From assembly GCA_017999135.1 (NCBI GenBank), contig JAGOBT010000233.1, positions 1-5,770 of the forward strand: DNA of 5,770 nt, written 5' to 3'. The stretch comes from Burkholderiaceae bacterium. Lineage in GTDB: Bacteria > Pseudomonadota > Gammaproteobacteria > Burkholderiales > Burkholderiaceae_C. Shown piece after piece: positions 4,830-5,770 of the stretch. The notes beneath the pieces are model-generated. The model was not told where the DNA came from. It made no database searches and saw only the letters and a list, made by a program, of their open reading frames with translations. Positions within the stretch are counted from its first letter, which is position 1; every line of letters begins with the position of its first letter. A program made the translations under genes and the position numbers.

Positions 4830-5770
4830 ATGCCTGAACAACTGAATGTCGGACTCATCGGCCTGGGCGTCATGGGCCAGCGCATGCTGGCGAGACTGGC
4901 GCAGCATCCACGTCTGCGTGCCACCCGGGTGTGGGACGCCGACCCCGCCGCGCTGGCGCGCACGCTGGCGGCCTACCCCGGCCTGCAGCCGGCCAACAAC
5001 GCCGAGGCGCTGATCACCGCCCCCGGCCTGCACACGCTGTACATCGCCACGCCGCCGGCGCCGCACATGGCGCTGTCGAACCGGGCCTTCGACGCCGGGC
5101 TGGCGGTGTTCTGCGAGAAGCCGCTGACGGTGGACTTCGACGCCGCGCGCCGCACCATCGCCCGCATCGACACCGAAGGCCAGCGTGCCGCGGTGAACTT
5201 CTCGCTGGCGTCGTCACCCGGCCTGGCCGCGCTGCAGGCGGCAGCCGAGGGTGGCATCGGCACGCCGCAGGCGGTGCAGATCGAGCTGGCCTTTGCCGCC
5301 TGGCCTCGGCCCTGGCAGGCCGCTGCCGGCGCCTGGCTGGCCGAACGCGCCGAGGGCGGTTTCACACGCGAGGTGCTGTCGCACTTCATCTTTGTGCTGC
5401 AGCGGGTGCTGGGCACGGCGCAGGTCTTGCAATCGGCGCCCGACTACCCCGCCGATGGCCGCCACGCCGAGCGGGGCTTGTCGGCACGGTTGCAGGCCGG
5501 TGGCGTGCCGGTGCAGGTGCAGGCCGCGGTGACGGGCGCGGTGGCCGGTGCGGTGGACGATTTCAACCGCTTCCTGCTGCAGGGCAGCACCGGCGCGGTG
5601 GAACTGCGCGACTGGTTCGGCCTGCAGCGCCGCCAGGCCGACGGCCCCTGGCAGACCGAAGGCGACCCCGCCGCGCTGCGCCTGCGTGGCCAGGCCGACC
5701 AGCTCGACCAGTGGGTGGCGCTGATCGAGGGCCGCGCGCACAGCCTGCCCGGCTTTGCCGAGGCGCTGGC
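4830..5770 (+). CDS. Gfo/Idh/MocA-family NAD(P)-dependent oxidoreductase (3' end outside window)
   Basis: 313 complete codons from ATG 4830 remain open at the window edge; family members are usually 330-390 residues, so most of the protein is present. The N-terminal Rossmann fold shows VGLIGLGVMG with Gly11-x-Gly13-x2-Gly16. Next are the family motifs YIATPPAPH (71-79) and Glu96-Lys97-Pro98 (FCEKPLT, Lys97 catalytic in the family). The C-terminal alpha/beta domain contains GGFTREVLSH (176-185). His185 occupies the usual catalytic histidine position, but the usual acidic partner Asp is Glu181. The family oxidises or reduces sugars, inositols and related hydroxy compounds; the substrate cannot be predicted here. 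No signal peptide is visible, so it is cytoplasmic. The start is fixed by the Rossmann strand beginning at residue 5. I see no clear Shine-Dalgarno. The gene lies 55 bases after the terminator, so it needs its own promoter; only a weak TAGACT (4795-4800) is visible. Confidence 0.9.
   Translation, partial: MPEQLNVGLIGLGVMGQRMLARLAQHPRLRATRVWDADPAALARTLAAYPGLQPANNAEALITAPGLHTLYIATPPAPHMALSNRAFDAGLAVFCEKPLTVDFDAARRTIARIDTEGQRAAVNFSLASSPGLAALQAAAEGGIGTPQAVQIELAFAAWPRPWQAAAGAWLAERAEGGFTREVLSHFIFVLQRVLGTAQVLQSAPDYPADGRHAERGLSARLQAGGVPVQVQAAVTGAVAGAVDDFNRFLLQGSTGAVELRDWFGLQRRQADGPWQTEGDPAALRLRGQADQLDQWVALIEGRAHSLPGFAEAL

Noticed and set aside
4490..4837. 115-residue plus-strand frame overlapping the small exported protein gene
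   Set aside because: It reads through the terminator hairpin and T-tract, has no ribosome site, and its sequence is the out-of-frame version of the 58-residue gene.

Overview
The window is very GC-rich bacterial DNA with strong G/C bias at third codon positions, densely packed genes and Ala/Arg-rich proteins. This fits a betaproteobacterium of the order Burkholderiales (Rubrivivax/Leptothrix/Ideonella-like). That placement is inferred from composition and gene families; there is no rRNA or marker gene to confirm it. I see no mobile element, CRISPR array, tRNA or rRNA.

Layout: (1) positions 3-164, plus strand, the last 53 codons of an unidentified gene. (2) 195-4352, minus strand, three genes in one direction that form a probable operon. 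In transcription order these are a secreted TPR-repeat protein (4352-3168), a HupE/UreJ-family membrane protein with a signal peptide and a textbook EF-hand loop (3171-2017, 4-base stop/start overlap with the first gene), and, after a 70-base gap, a receiver-plus-TPR response-regulator-like protein (1946-195) whose expected phospho-acceptor aspartate is a glutamate. (3) 4353-4541, a divergent intergenic region with two inverted repeats and candidate promoter elements. (4) 4542-4718, plus strand, a 58-residue exported Ala/Lys-rich protein followed by a very strong intrinsic terminator (4741-4775, cUUCGg tetraloop). (5) 4830 to the window end, plus strand, a Gfo/Idh/MocA-family oxidoreductase missing its C-terminus.

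How the genes may work together: the overlapping TPR and HupE/UreJ genes look like one functional unit at the cell envelope. HupE/UreJ relatives are regarded as nickel/cobalt-type permeases, but the substrate here is unknown. The EF-hand and an extracytoplasmic domain beginning with His suggest metal or calcium sensing or binding. The response-regulator-like gene may be co-transcribed with them, but it also has a candidate promoter of its own. The octamer GCCGATAA, identical to the -10 element of FliA (sigma-28) promoters, occurs exactly twice in the window by eye. Both copies lie on the minus strand, one just upstream of the TPR gene and one just upstream of the receiver-TPR gene. The most rewarding observations are the Asp-to-Glu receiver, the duplicated GCCGATAA octamer, the EF-hand in the HupE-like protein and the structured leader of the small exported protein. 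None of them amounts to a proven new system.
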